64,000 nt of DNA from Gaiellaceae bacterium (GTDB taxonomy: Bacteria > Actinomycetota > Thermoleophilia > Gaiellales > Gaiellaceae): assembly GCA_030446625.1 (NCBI GenBank), contig JAUJMY010000006.1, forward strand, positions 1-64,000, given 5' to 3'. A program made the translations under genes and the position numbers. The number at the start of each line of letters is the position of its first letter. Position 1 is the first letter of the stretch. Shown piece by piece: positions 9,957 through 18,940 of this stretch. The notes beneath the pieces are model-generated. The model was not told the origin of the DNA, did no database searches, and saw nothing but the letters and a program-made list of their open reading frames with translations.

Positions 9957-10039
9957 GGATCTGCTAAGCACCGCGTAAGGGCGGCGAAGATGTCCACGTA
10001 CCTTCGCCTCGTCAACGGAGCGAGGAATGGGGGAACGAA

Positions 10040-11203
10040 ATGAGACGCACGCTGCTTCTTCTCAGCATCCTACTGGGTGCACTTGCCTGGTCGGGAGCCG
10101 CGATGGCAAACGACGAGGGCGCGCAGCTGCGCCCGGGCGCGGTCTTCTCGATGTCGAACAACGGGCTCCAGAACAACATCGCCGCGTTCAGCCGCGACGC
10201 GAACGGGATGCTCACTCCGGCCGGCCGGTTCCTGACGGGCGGGCGCGGGAGCGGGACGATCGAGAACAATGCGAACCCGCTCATCCTGGGCGAGCAGGCA
10301 CCGAACAACCTGAACGGCGGCTACCGCTTCCTCTATACGCCGTCAACCCCGGCAGCAACAACATCTCGGTCTTCCGCGTGCTGCCCGACACGCTCGAGCT
10401 CGTGGACGTCGAGCCGTCGAACGGCGACCACCCGATCAGCGTCACCGTTCACCACAACGTCCTGTACGTCCTGAACGGCGGGACGACGAACTGCACCGGC
10501 GGCGCGCCGAGCATCACCGGCTTCACCGTCCGGTCGAACGGCCAGCTCGCGCCGATCCCGGGCTCGACCCGGCCGGTGAGCGGGGGGACGAACTCCGGGT
10601 GCGCGCAGGTCTCCTTCGACCCGTCCGGACGGATCCTCGTCGTGACGGAGCGGCAGTCGGACACGATCTCGACGTACCTCGTGGGCAAGGACGGCGTCGC
10701 AGCCGGCCCGATCACGAACCAGACGACGGGGCTCGGGCCGTTCGGCTTCACGTTCACTCAGCGCGGACAGCTCGTCACGACCGAGAACTTCGTCGGCGCA
10801 GCCTTCCAGGGCGGCGCGGCGTCGTACGACCTGCTCGACGACGGGACGCTCGTCCCGCTCGGTCCGACCGTGCGCAACGGCCGCTCCGACACCTGCTGGG
10901 TCGTCATCACCGACGACAACAGGTACGCGTACGTGACCAACTTCCAGAGCGGTGACATCTCCAGCTACCGCGTCACTCCGGAGGGAGTACTGGTGCTGAT
11001 GAATCCCGTCGCGGCATGATCGGCTTCGGCGCTGCGGACCAGTCTCTCAGCGGCAACAGCAAGTACCTGTACGCGCTGAACGCCTTCAGGGCACCATCAG
11101 CGTGTTTCGGGTCGAGTCGGACGGGTCGCTCGTCCGGATCCAGGACGTCGTTGCCCACCCGCCGGGCGCGACGACTGGCGCGATCGGGCTCGCATCCAAG
11201 TAG
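10040..11203 (+). pseudogene. Secreted lactonase-like beta-propeller protein, frameshifted
   Basis: A signal peptide (MRRTLLLLSILLGALAWSG, cleavage near AAMA-ND) leads into repeats of a seven-bladed propeller of the lactonase/3-carboxymuconate-cyclase-like type. Examples are NISVFRVLPDTLELVDV, RILVVTERQSDTISTYLV, YAYVTNFQSGDISSYRV and GTISVFRVESDGSLVRI. Reading the whole protein needs frame changes near 10340 (after YRFLY), 11015 (after MNPVAA) and 11092 (after YALNAF), after which it ends GAIGLASK at 11201-11203. The conserved blades on both sides of each break argue for recent lesions or sequence errors. If intact it would be an exported protein of about 385 aa. The start ATG at 10040 follows GGGGGAACGAA. 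Confidence 0.7.
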
Positions 11204-11213
11204 CGGACCCTCG

Positions 11214-11250
11214 CCACCGCGGGACCGGCGGCGCGCCGGTCCCGCGGTGG
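11214..11250. terminator. Perfect 16-bp GC-rich hairpin
   Basis: Eleven bases after the propeller gene stop, CCACCGCGGGACCGGC and its exact complement GCCGGTCCCGCGGTGG flank a 5-base GGCGC loop. No T-run follows on either strand (next bases AAATTC). It would end transcription of the propeller gene only by a non-canonical or Rho-assisted route. It separates that gene from the two-component system. Confidence 0.6.
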
Positions 11251-11293
11251 AAATTCAGTGCGCTGTAAGACGGCAGCCCTCAGAATGTCCGGC

Positions 11294-11971
11294 ATGGCCA
11301 CCGTCCTCGTCGTCGACGACGAGCCGATCGTCCGCGAGGTCGTCGTCCGCTACCTCCAACGCGACGGCTACGAGACCCTAGAGGCGGCCGACGGCCATCG
11401 CGCGCGGGAGCTCCTCGAGCAGAGCCTTCCGAGCCTCGTCGTGCTCGACCTGATGCTCCCCGGGATCGACGGGATCGCGCTCTGTCGGTGGATCCGCTCT
11501 CGCTCGGACGTTCCCGTGATCATGCTGACCGCGCGCGGCGAGGAGGCGGACCGCATCGTCGGACTCGAGATCGGCGCCGACGACTACGTCACCAAGCCGT
11601 TCTCGCCTCGCGAGCTTACGGCGCGCGTCCGCTCCGTGCTCCGACGGAGCAGCCCCGTCGTGGCGGGAGAGGCGGCGCTCCGGTTCGGCGACCTGGAGAT
11701 CGACGCCGCCACACGCGACGTCACGAAGGACGGCGCGGCGCTGCGGCTGACGGCGAAGGAGTTCGACCTGCTCTGGTTCCTCGCGAGCCACCCGCGCAAC
11801 GTGTTCTCGCGGAACCAGCTGATGGACCGCGTATGGGGATACGAGTCCGCGCTCGACACCGGCACCGTCACGGTCCACGTGCGGCGGCTGCGGGAGAAGA
11901 TCGAGGACGAGCCGTCGCAGCCGCGGTTCCTCGAGACCGTCTGGGGCGTCGGGTACCGCTTCTCGCCGTGA
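11294..11971 (+). CDS. OmpR/PhoB-family response regulator
   Basis: A 225-aa DNA-binding regulator. The receiver domain has DDE at 8-10, phosphoacceptor Asp52 in VLDLMLPGIDG, and TARGEE and TKPFSP with the switch residues. A winged helix-turn-helix follows (LTAKEFDLLWFLASHP, TVTVHVRRLREKIE, VWGVGYRF). The ATG at 11294 (MATVLVVDD) is chosen because the receiver fold starts there; an ATG at 11285 is also in frame. The stop overlaps the kinase start by GTGA, so the pair is co-translated. Confidence 0.93.
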   Translation: MATVLVVDDEPIVREVVVRYLQRDGYETLEAADGHRARELLEQSLPSLVVLDLMLPGIDGIALCRWIRSRSDVPVIMLTARGEEADRIVGLEIGADDYVTKPFSPRELTARVRSVLRRSSPVVAGEAALRFGDLEIDAATRDVTKDGAALRLTAKEFDLLWFLASHPRNVFSRNQLMDRVWGYESALDTGTVTVHVRRLREKIEDEPSQPRFLETVWGVGYRFSP

Positions 11972-13047
11972 TCACCGTCGCTCTGCTCGCAGCCGGCGCG
12001 ACGTTCGTCGCCGGCCTCGCGTCGGGAGGGGTCTTGAGCCGGCTGCCGACGCTCAACCTGCGGATCGCGGCGCTCTCGTTGGTGTCGACGCTGCTGCCGG
12101 TCATCGCGGTCGCGGTCTTCGCCACCGCGACGTTCAAGGCCGGCGACGACCTGACGATCCTCGCCATCGCGCTGGCCTCCTCCGCAGCGGCAATCGCGGC
12201 GGGCCTCCTGCTCGGTCGCCAGATCATGCGCAACGTCAACCGGCTGCGCGCATCGGCCGCGGCGTTCGCTTCGGGCGACCTGAGCGCCCGCGCGCCCCAG
12301 GTCGAGCCGAAGGAGCTGAGCGACCTCGCGTCGTCCTTCAACGAGATGGCCGCGAAGGTCGAGGAGTTCTTCGACGCGCGGGCCCAGCTCGTCGCGTGGG
12401 CGAGCCACGATCTGCGGACACCCGTCGCGTCGATGCAGGCGATGCTCGAGGCGCTCGAGGACGGCCTCGCGGAGACAGAGCACTACCTGCCCGCGCTCCA
12501 CGACCAGGTGCGGTCGCTGGGCGTCCTAGTCGACGACCTCTTCGAGCTCGCGCGGATCGACTCGGGAGTGCTCACGCCCGAAGTCGAGGCCGGACCGCTC
12601 GCACCGCTCGTCGATGCGTGCCTGCGCGGCGTGGAGGCCGAGGCGTCGGCGCGGGGAGTCGCGCTGGAGGGTGACGTCGCGGACGACCTGAAAGTCGTGT
12701 GCGCGCCCGAGAAGGTCGAGCGCGTCCTCTTCAACCTCGTCTCGAACTCCCTCAGGCACACGCCGAGCGGCGGTGCCGTCGCCGTCCGGGCGGAGCGGAA
12801 GGGGAGCGAGGTGCACGTCAGCGTCGAGGACACCGGCGAGGGGATCGAGCCCGACGCCGCTCGTTGGATGTTCGAGCGCTTCTGGCGCGGCGACCGCGCG
12901 CGCTCGTCGCAGCGCGGCGCCGGCGCAGGGCTCGGCCTCTCGATCGCGCGCGGGCTCGTGCAAGCGCAGCGCGGCCGCATCTGGGCCGAGAGCCGCGCCA
13001 GCGGAGGGCTCCGAGTGTCCTTCACGCTGCCAGCCGCCCCTAGCTAG
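11968..13047 (+). CDS. Membrane sensor histidine kinase (HisKA type)
   Basis: Partner kinase of the OmpR-type regulator, 359 aa. Two or three hydrophobic helices occupy about 1-85, with little extracytoplasmic sequence between them. A HAMP-like linker (about 80-135, ASGDLSARAPQVEPKELSDL) follows. The H box is WASHDLRTPVASM with His147, and the ATPase domain has NLVSNSLRHTP, DTGEGIEP, ERFWRG and GAGLGLSIARGLV. The short sensor region suggests detection within the membrane or by partner contact. The GTG start overlaps the regulator stop. Confidence 0.93.
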   Translation: MITVALLAAGATFVAGLASGGVLSRLPTLNLRIAALSLVSTLLPVIAVAVFATATFKAGDDLTILAIALASSAAAIAAGLLLGRQIMRNVNRLRASAAAFASGDLSARAPQVEPKELSDLASSFNEMAAKVEEFFDARAQLVAWASHDLRTPVASMQAMLEALEDGLAETEHYLPALHDQVRSLGVLVDDLFELARIDSGVLTPEVEAGPLAPLVDACLRGVEAEASARGVALEGDVADDLKVVCAPEKVERVLFNLVSNSLRHTPSGGAVAVRAERKGSEVHVSVEDTGEGIEPDAARWMFERFWRGDRARSSQRGAGAGLGLSIARGLVQAQRGRIWAESRASGGLRVSFTLPAAPS

Positions 13048-13057
13048 AGCTAAGGCG

Positions 13058-13756
13058 CTACGTCGGCGCGAGCACGGCCTTGCCGAACGCGACGCTGAAC
13101 GCGCGACACCAGATGACGACCGTCGCATGCTCCGCCACGTCGACACCGACGGGGACGTCGTACTGCTGAGTGCCCTTGTTGCCCTTCAGCGCGCCGAGGT
13201 CGACGTGGTCGCGGGCGCGACCCTCGTCGACGGGGCCGGCCGCGAGATACACGCGGAGGTCCGGCCCGGCGTCGGTATCGAGGTTCGTCAGCGTGAGCTT
13301 CCGCGCGCCTCCGGGGAGCTCGACGACGGCAGCCGTTCCCGAGGTAGCGTGCGCGAGGCCGACGAACCGCCCTCGCGCGAGGCTCGCCTTTCCGGTCGCA
13401 CCGCTCCGCGGGCTCGCGGCTGGCGCCGCCGAGGCGACGACGACGTCCTCGTCGACTGTCTTGTCGACGAGCGTCGCCCACGCGAAAAACGCGCCGAGGA
13501 TCGCTGCCGCAACCGCAAACGTCCCGCCGAGCGGGACGAGCAGTGAGCGGCGGCGGAGCGAGACGACGGCGACGGCAGCGCCCAGGAGCGCGATCCACAC
13601 GGCCGACAGGGCCGTCGACGCCGCAAAGCTGTTCGTCACCATGGCGCCGAAGAACCAGAGGCCGCCGACCATGAGCGCGACGAGCCCGACGGCCGGCGCG
13701 AACCGGCCGGCGAGCCGCACCCGCTTCCGCGCGCCCGGGAGATCCGTTGTGGCCAT
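13058..13756 (-). CDS. Membrane-anchored DM13-domain protein
   Basis: A 232-aa protein with three or four N-terminal hydrophobic helices (about 20-100) and a C-terminal DM13 domain (about 125-230). The DM13 pattern is clear: RFVGLAHATSGTAAVVELP, LTNLDTDAGPDLRVYL, VDLGALKGNKG and VVIWCRAFSVAFG. The lone conserved Cys in the last motif is the residue proposed in the family to act in redox or electron transfer. The domain is probably outside the membrane. It converges on the two-component system and lies 36 nt from ispF. Function beyond the domain name is unknown. Confidence 0.85.
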   Translation of the reverse strand: MATTDLPGARKRVRLAGRFAPAVGLVALMVGGLWFFGAMVTNSFAASTALSAVWIALLGAAVAVVSLRRRSLLVPLGGTFAVAAAILGAFFAWATLVDKTVDEDVVVASAAPAASPRSGATGKASLARGRFVGLAHATSGTAAVVELPGGARKLTLTNLDTDAGPDLRVYLAAGPVDEGRARDHVDLGALKGNKGTQQYDVPVGVDVAEHATVVIWCRAFSVAFGKAVLAPT

Positions 13757-13792
13757 CGCGTCGAAGTCTTGCAGCGAGACCTTGCGCGTTCC

Positions 13793-14275
13793 TTAAAGAC
13801 GCCGGAGCAACGCGACGGCCTGCGCGGCTAGTCCCTCGCCGCGCCCTGTGAAGCCGAGGCCGTCGGTCGTCGTCGCGCGGACCGCGATCACGTGCGGCCC
13901 GACGCCGAGCGACCCTGCCAGCAGCATCTCCATCTCGTGCCGTATCGGCGCGACGCGCGGCTCCTCGCCGATCAGCACGCAGTCGGCGTTGACAAGCTCG
14001 TAGCCGCGCTCCTGGACGTGGGCGTACGCGCGCGCCAGCAGGTCGAGCGAGCGCGCGCCGTCGAAGGCGGGATCGTCGGACGGGAACATCGAGCCGATGT
14101 CGCCGAGCGCGGCCGCGCCGAGCACCGCGTCGATCAGCGCGTGCGTGATCACGTCACCGTCGGAGTGGCCGGCAAGGCCGCGCGCCGACCGGAACCTGAG
14201 CCCGCCGAGGACGAGCGGGACGCCTTCGACGAGCGCGTGCGCGTCGAACCCGGTGCCGACCCGAAACTCGCTCAT
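13793..14275 (-). CDS. ispF: 2-C-methyl-D-erythritol 2,4-cyclodiphosphate synthase
   Basis: Fifth enzyme of the MEP isoprenoid pathway, converting CDP-ME 2-phosphate to MEcPP, 160 aa. Metal ligands are in GTGFDAHAL (Asp-X-His), the signature LAGHSDGDVITHALIDAVLGA is complete in pieces, GDIGSMFPSDDP is present, and the C-terminal VRATTTDGLGFTGRGEG gives the substrate loop. The ATG at 14275 overlaps the stop of the PHP gene as ATGA; a longer upstream frame is only read-through of that gene's antisense composition. It is the end of a carD-ispD-PHP-ispF run. Confidence 0.96.
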   Translation of the reverse strand: MSEFRVGTGFDAHALVEGVPLVLGGLRFRSARGLAGHSDGDVITHALIDAVLGAAALGDIGSMFPSDDPAFDGARSLDLLARAYAHVQERGYELVNADCVLIGEEPRVAPIRHEMEMLLAGSLGVGPHVIAVRATTTDGLGFTGRGEGLAAQAVALLRRL

Positions 14276-15102
14276 CCCAGCGGCTCCTGCCGCTTCCCGC
14301 GCCCCTCGAGCACGGTGACCGTGTCGTAGCCCGCTGCACGCGCGTGAGCGACGACGCGCTCGAGGCCGCGGCCGACGTTCTCCGCGAGGTGCGCGTCGGA
14401 CGCCAGCGTGATCGGAACGCCCCGCCCGCGAAACGCGCGCAGGAGCGCCGCGGCCGGGTACGGCTCGGCGACTGGCTTGTACTCGCCCGCGCTCGAGATC
14501 TCGACCGCGACCCCCGCCTCCGCGACCGCGTCGGCGGCGTCGGCGTAGAGCCGGGTCGTCAGCCCGGCGTCGGGGCGGTCGCCGAAGATCTTCACGAGGT
14601 CGGGATGCGCCAGCGAGTCGAAGAGCCCGGACCGCGCGGCCGCGGCGAGCGCGGCGAAGTAGCGGCGCCATGCCTCGTCCACTCCGACCGCGTCGACGAG
14701 CCGCGGCGGCCCGTCGATCCCTAGGTCGTCGAGGAAATGGATCGAGCCGAGCAGGTAGTCCCACGGGTACGGCTCGAGGAGCGCGCGCGTCTCCTCTTCC
14801 CGCCCCGGCACGAAGTCCACCTCGAGCCCTAGCTTCACCGGGTAGCCGCGGCGCTTGCCCTCGACGACGGCGTCGACGTACGGCTCGAGCTCGAACCGGC
14901 AGCGGTCGACCTGGTAAGGCGCCGTCCAGAGCCGGCGCGTCTCGCGGAAGTAGTAGACGTGCTCCGTGAAGCCGATCTCGTCCACGCCGGCGCGCGCGGC
15001 CGCCTCGACGTAGCGCTCCACCGCTTCCAGCGTGTGGTCGAGATCCTCGACGCCGGGGCTCCCGCCGGGCCGCCGCGGGTGCATGTGGTAGTCGACGATC
15101 AT
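14272..15102 (-). CDS. PHP-family phosphatase, histidinol-phosphatase (HisJ)-like
   Basis: A 276-aa metal-dependent phosphoesterase of the PHP superfamily. Metal ligands are visible in IVDYHMHPRR, IGFTEHVYYF, GLEVDFVPG, LLGSIHFLDD, SLAHPDLVKI and TLASDAHLAENVG. This arrangement is typical of HisJ-type histidinol phosphate phosphatases, but the remaining his genes are not nearby, so the substrate could be another phosphate ester. The start ATG 15102 overlaps the ispD stop (ATGA) and its stop overlaps the ispF start (ATGA), so it is embedded between two MEP-pathway genes. Confidence 0.85.
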   Translation of the reverse strand: MIVDYHMHPRRPGGSPGVEDLDHTLEAVERYVEAAARAGVDEIGFTEHVYYFRETRRLWTAPYQVDRCRFELEPYVDAVVEGKRRGYPVKLGLEVDFVPGREEETRALLEPYPWDYLLGSIHFLDDLGIDGPPRLVDAVGVDEAWRRYFAALAAAARSGLFDSLAHPDLVKIFGDRPDAGLTTRLYADAADAVAEAGVAVEISSAGEYKPVAEPYPAAALLRAFRGRGVPITLASDAHLAENVGRGLERVVAHARAAGYDTVTVLEGRGKRQEPLG

Positions 15103-15761
15103 AGGTACGCCGACACGGCGGCGAGATCGTCGCGCGTCGTCACCTTCAGCAAGCGCCGATCGCCGGCCACGACCTTGATCCGGCCGCCGCGCGCTTCCAC
15201 GAGCGCCGCGCAGTCGCTCGCCTCGCCCGAGTCCGCAAGCGCGGCGCGCAGGACCGGCGCGAGGAACGCCTGCGGCGTCTGGACGGCGACGAGGCCTTCG
15301 CGCTCGAGCGTCTCGACCACCTGGTCGCGGCGCACGCGCTTCACGGTGTCGGCGACCGGAAGTCCTGGCACGACGCCGTCCCAGCCCTCGGAGAGCGGCG
15401 CGAGCACGCGGCCGACGACCTCTTCCGGCAGGACCGGGCGGGCCGCGTCGTGGACGACCGCGACGGTCGCTTCCTCCGGCACCTCGGCGAGGGCGAGGCG
15501 CACGGACTCGGCGCGCGTCGCCCCACCCGCGACGCACGACGTCACCTTCCCCGCACCGAGCTCCTCCGTGAGGAGGATCGCCGGCTCCTCCCACCCGGGT
15601 GGCGCCGCGATCACGATCGCGTCGATCCAGTCCGACGCGTCCAGCCGCGTAACGCTCTCCGCGAGCAGCGGCGCGTCACCGAGGCGAGCGAACGCCTTCG
15701 GCCGGTCCGCGCCGAGCCGCTCCCCGCTCCCGGCTGCGGCGAGGACGGCCCAGACGGACAA
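15099..15761 (-). CDS. ispD: 2-C-methyl-D-erythritol 4-phosphate cytidylyltransferase
   Basis: Third enzyme of the MEP pathway, joining CTP and MEP, 220 aa. The nucleotide-binding N-terminus reads LAAAGSGERLGADRPKAF with the conserved Arg and Lys. VVHDAARPVL, PVADTVKRV, VQTPQAF and ASDCAALVEA complete the family pattern. The start is TTG 15761, just upstream of the conserved AVLAAAGSG. It overlaps the PHP gene downstream and follows carD by 15 nt. Confidence 0.95.
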   Translation of the reverse strand: MSVWAVLAAAGSGERLGADRPKAFARLGDAPLLAESVTRLDASDWIDAIVIAAPPGWEEPAILLTEELGAGKVTSCVAGGATRAESVRLALAEVPEEATVAVVHDAARPVLPEEVVGRVLAPLSEGWDGVVPGLPVADTVKRVRRDQVVETLEREGLVAVQTPQAFLAPVLRAALADSGEASDCAALVEARGGRIKVVAGDRRLLKVTTRDDLAAVSAYL

Positions 15762-15776
15762 TGACAGCGCGGCGCG

Positions 15777-16307
15777 CTACGCGGTGGCGACGGCCTTGAC
15801 GGACTTCTTCTTCCCGCCGTTGCCGCCGTTCTGTGCGAGCACCTCGTCAAGCCAGACGCCTGCCTCGTCCTCGTCCATCGCCTTCGCGTACATCAGCTCG
15901 CTCGCGAGGATCTTCTTCGCCTTGACGAACATCTGCTTCTCGCCGGTCGAAAGCCCCTTCTCGTGGTCGCGCAGGGAGAGGTTCCGCACGACCTCGGCGA
16001 GCTCGTAGATGTCGCCGGTCTTGATCTTGTCGCGGTTGTGCTTGAAGCGGCGGTTCCAGTTCTTCGGCATCTCGGTGCTACCGCCCGTGAGCGCCTTGAG
16101 CACGAGATCCATCATCTTCTCGTCGCTGACCTTGCGGAGGCCGACCTTCTCTGCGTTCTCGGACGGCACGTTGACCGTCATGTCGTTGTGCAGGATCTTG
16201 ATGGTCAGGTACTCGCGCTTCTGCCCGAGCACCTCGCGCACCTCGCGCTTCACGACGGTTCCCGCTCCGTGGTGCGGATAGACCACCTTTTCACCGACCT
16301 TGTACAA
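15777..16307 (-). CDS. carD: CarD-family RNA polymerase-binding transcription factor
   Basis: A 176-aa regulator that binds RNA polymerase beta subunit and stabilises open complexes, notably at rRNA promoters. The N-terminal Tudor-like RNAP-interaction domain starts KVGEKVVYPHHGAGTV. A helical DNA-binding part follows, including SGEK-like STGEKQMFVKAKKILASEL. The C-terminus is Lys/Gly-rich (GGNGGKKKSVKAV). The start is TTG with GGGGAGG 7 nt upstream. carD, ispD and ispF adjacency is common in actinobacteria. A hairpin leader and a -10 element lie upstream. Confidence 0.95.
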   Translation of the reverse strand: MYKVGEKVVYPHHGAGTVVKREVREVLGQKREYLTIKILHNDMTVNVPSENAEKVGLRKVSDEKMMDLVLKALTGGSTEMPKNWNRRFKHNRDKIKTGDIYELAEVVRNLSLRDHEKGLSTGEKQMFVKAKKILASELMYAKAMDEDEAGVWLDEVLAQNGGNGGKKKSVKAVATA

Positions 16308-16344
16308 GCCGCCCTCCCCTTGTGGTTCGCGTACGTCGTCAAGA

Positions 16345-16369
16345 AGCCGGCGGGACGAGGCCGCCGGCT
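16345..16369 (-). promoter_or_regulatory. Hairpin in the predicted 5' leader of carD
   Basis: AGCCGGCGG and CCGCCGGCT form a perfect 9-bp stem around GACGAGG. Given the -10-like element just upstream, this hairpin would sit at the extreme 5' end of the carD transcript. There it could protect the RNA or influence initial transcription. It is not followed by a T-run, so termination is unlikely. Confidence 0.4.
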
Positions 16370-16379
16370 GAGGCTGCTC

Positions 16380-16385
16380 AGTATA
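16380..16385 (-). promoter_or_regulatory. Possible -10 element upstream of carD
   Basis: On the minus strand TATACT (5 of 6 matches to TATAAT) lies about 72 nt before the carD start in a 166-nt gap otherwise very rich in GC. No good -35 hexamer is seen at 16-18 nt spacing, which is common for actinobacterial sigma-A promoters. Assignment is by pattern only. Confidence 0.4.
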
Positions 16386-16473
16386 CAGAAACCGGCGCGA
16401 AAAAGCGATGTTTCCAGGGGTTTTCGCGGCGTCGACCGGAAAAGCCCTGCTCGGAGCGGGCTAGTCGCAGTCG

Positions 16474-17622
16474 CTAGATCTCGAGGTAGCGGTCGACGAG
16501 GTTGTGCTCCTGCAGCCGCCGCAGCCCTTCCCTGATCTCTCGCGCACGACTCGGACCGACGCCGGCGACCGCCTCGAGCTCGCGCTGCGACGCCCGCACG
16601 ATCGTCTCGAGCCCATCGAGGCGCTCCACGACCTTCTCGACGACCGCGGTGGGGACGCGGGGGATGTGCGCGAGGACGCGGTAGCCACGCGGCGCGACAC
16701 TGTGATCGAGCGGATTCACAGTCGCGGGATACCCGAGGACGGCGAGCAGCTCGAACTCGAGCAGGTCGTGGTAGGCCATCGCCGCGAGCGCCTCGAGGCT
16801 CTCGTGTACGTGCGCGGCGTCGCCCTCGGCGTGGTAGTCCCGGACGACGGCCTCCTTCTCCGCCGGCACGTCGCCGACCATCTCCTCGAGCTGCATCCGG
16901 ATCAGGCGCCCCTCGCTCCCGAGCTCGACGCAGTCGCGCTCGATGTCCTCGGCCATGCGCGTCGTCATCTCGGCCCGCTGCAGCACGACGAGCACGTCGT
17001 CCAGGACAACGGCGTTCTGGAACTCGAGCGCGGTCAGCCGCGTCAGCACCTGGTTCAGGCGCTGGCGATACGTCTCGAGCGTGCCGAGCGCCTGGTTCGT
17101 CTTCGCGAGCGTGTCGGCTACCGCGTCCAGCTGGTACCGGGTGTGGCCGACGAAGACCGTCACCGTCTCCCGCTGCTGCGAGATGGAGACGACGAGCGCG
17201 CCCGTCTGCTTCGCGACGCGCTCCGCGGTCCGGTGTCGGGTGCCGGTCTCGTTCGAGGCGATCGTCGGGTCCGGCATCAGCTGCACGTTCGCGTAGGCGA
17301 GCTTCGACAGCGTCTCGTTGACGATGATCGCGCCGTCCATCTTCGCGAGCTCGTACAGGAGCTGCGGCGTGAACGGCTGGTCGAGCTTGATCCCGCCTGA
17401 GTAGAGGAACGCGATCTCGTCCGGGTCCGCGATCACGATCAGCGCCCCCTCGCGCGAGAGGATGATGTCGTCGATCGCCTGGCGCAGCGCGGTTCCCGGC
17501 GCGATGCGGGCGAGCGCCTCGAGCAGCTTGGGATCCGTGCGGGGATCGTCCTCGGCCGGGGCGCGCGTAAAGCCGAGCGCCGCAGTCGCCTCGCGCCTAA
17601 CCTGCTTCTGTTCTCTCTGCAT
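16474..17622 (-). CDS. disA: Diadenylate cyclase / DNA integrity scanning protein
   Basis: Makes c-di-AMP from two ATP and scans DNA for branched structures, 382 aa. The DAC domain has DGA at 96-98 and GTRHRTAER at 127-135, the two active-site motifs. A helical middle and a C-terminal HhH DNA-binding module (ELEAVAGVGPSRAREIREGL) follow. The ATG at 17622 (MQREQKQ) is chosen over an upstream start that would extend far into radA. It still overlaps the radA 3' end by 26 nt, so the two are coupled. radA-disA-carD order matches mycobacteria and, apart from carD, Bacillus. Confidence 0.96.
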   Translation of the reverse strand: MQREQKQVRREATAALGFTRAPAEDDPRTDPKLLEALARIAPGTALRQAIDDIILSREGALIVIADPDEIAFLYSGGIKLDQPFTPQLLYELAKMDGAIIVNETLSKLAYANVQLMPDPTIASNETGTRHRTAERVAKQTGALVVSISQQRETVTVFVGHTRYQLDAVADTLAKTNQALGTLETYRQRLNQVLTRLTALEFQNAVVLDDVLVVLQRAEMTTRMAEDIERDCVELGSEGRLIRMQLEEMVGDVPAEKEAVVRDYHAEGDAAHVHESLEALAAMAYHDLLEFELLAVLGYPATVNPLDHSVAPRGYRVLAHIPRVPTAVVEKVVERLDGLETIVRASQRELEAVAGVGPSRAREIREGLRRLQEHNLVDRYLEI

Positions 17623-18940
17623 CGAGCCCCGCCTTGATCGCGTGCCGGAGCGTCTCGGCAGCTGCGACGGCAATTCTGCCACGTGCGGGGGTGCCGACGG
17701 GGGCGACGACGGCCGCGAGGCCGAGCTTCTGGCACTCGTCGAGCCGACGCTCCGCCTGGGTCGCCGCGCGCAGCCGCCCCGTGAGCCCCACCTCGCCGAA
17801 CGCGGCGGTCGCGTCGCGGACGGGCTGTCCCTTCGCCGCCGACGCGATCGCGAGCGCGACGGCGAGGTCGGCGCCGGGCTCGTCGATCCGGACGCCGCCG
17901 GCGACGTTCACGAACACGTCGGCCTGCCCCAGCGGGACGCGCGCGTGCCGCGAGAGCACGGCGACGATCATCGCGAGCCGCTTCGGGTCGACGCCCGTCC
18001 CGACGCGCCGCGGCATCGCGAGGTCGGTCGGCGCGACGAGCGCCTGGATCTCGAGCAGCAGCGGCCGGGTGCCTTCGAGTGCGCACGCGACCGCCGCGCC
18101 GACCTCGCCCGGCTGCGTCCGCCCGAAGATCGCGGACGGATCCGGTACCCCCGCGAGCCCGGTGCCCGTCATCTCGAAGACGCCGAGCTCGTTCGTCGAG
18201 CCGAAACGGTTCTTCGCCGCGCGCAGCACGCGGTGCGCGTGGTAGCGGTCGCCCTCGAACTGGAGCACGCAGTCGACGAGGTGTTCGAGCACTCGCGGAC
18301 CGGCGACCGAGCCGTCCTTCGTCACGTGGCCGACGAGGATCGTCGCGACGCCCGCCTCCTTCGCGACGCGCAGCAGTCGCGCCGCGGCCTCGCGCACCTG
18401 CGCGACCGACCCGGGCGCGGAGCCGACCTCCGACGAGTACAGCGTCTGCACGGAGTCGATCACGCAGACGTCCGGCCGCTCGGTCTCGAGCGTCGCGCAC
18501 ACGGCCTCGAGCTGCGTCTCGGCGAGGATCTCGACGCGCTCCGCGCCGCCGAGCCGAGCCGCGCGTAGCTTCACCTGCGCCGTCGACTCCTCGCCCGTGA
18601 CGAGAAGCGCGCGCCGCTCCTTCGAGATCGCCGCGAGCGCCATCAGGAGCAGCGTCGACTTCCCGACCCCCGGCTCGCCGCCGACGAGGACGAGCGACGC
18701 GGGAACGAGGCCGCCGCCGAGGACGCGGTCGAGCTCCGGGACGCCGGTCGCGATCCGCGCCGCCTCCTCGACCTCGACGTCCACGAGGCGCAGGAGCGGA
18801 CGGGGCGCAACCGCGCCGGGCTTCGGCGCGGCGTCCTCCACGAGCGTCCCGAACGCGTCGCAGCCGGGACACTTGCCGAACCACCGCCCGGCTGAGTACC
18901 CGCACTCGGTGCACGCGAACTGGACGGCAGCCTTCGCCAT
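17597..18940 (-). CDS. radA: DNA repair protein RadA (Sms)
   Basis: RecA-like branch-migration helicase, 447 aa. The N-terminal zinc finger has Cys10, 13, 24 and 27. Walker A is GEPGVGKST at 88-96 and the RadA-specific KNRFG motif appears as AAKNRFGSTNE. The C-terminal Lon-protease-like domain (DVFVNVAGGVRIDEPGADL) lacks a catalytic Ser-Lys dyad, as usual in RadA. It is the first gene after the inserted restriction enzyme gene and overlaps disA. Confidence 0.96.
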   Translation of the reverse strand: MAKAAVQFACTECGYSAGRWFGKCPGCDAFGTLVEDAAPKPGAVAPRPLLRLVDVEVEEAARIATGVPELDRVLGGGLVPASLVLVGGEPGVGKSTLLLMALAAISKERRALLVTGEESTAQVKLRAARLGGAERVEILAETQLEAVCATLETERPDVCVIDSVQTLYSSEVGSAPGSVAQVREAAARLLRVAKEAGVATILVGHVTKDGSVAGPRVLEHLVDCVLQFEGDRYHAHRVLRAAKNRFGSTNELGVFEMTGTGLAGVPDPSAIFGRTQPGEVGAAVACALEGTRPLLLEIQALVAPTDLAMPRRVGTGVDPKRLAMIVAVLSRHARVPLGQADVFVNVAGGVRIDEPGADLAVALAIASAAKGQPVRDATAAFGEVGLTGRLRAATQAERRLDECQKLGLAAVVAPVGTPARGRIAVAAAETLRHAIKAGLDAERTEAG

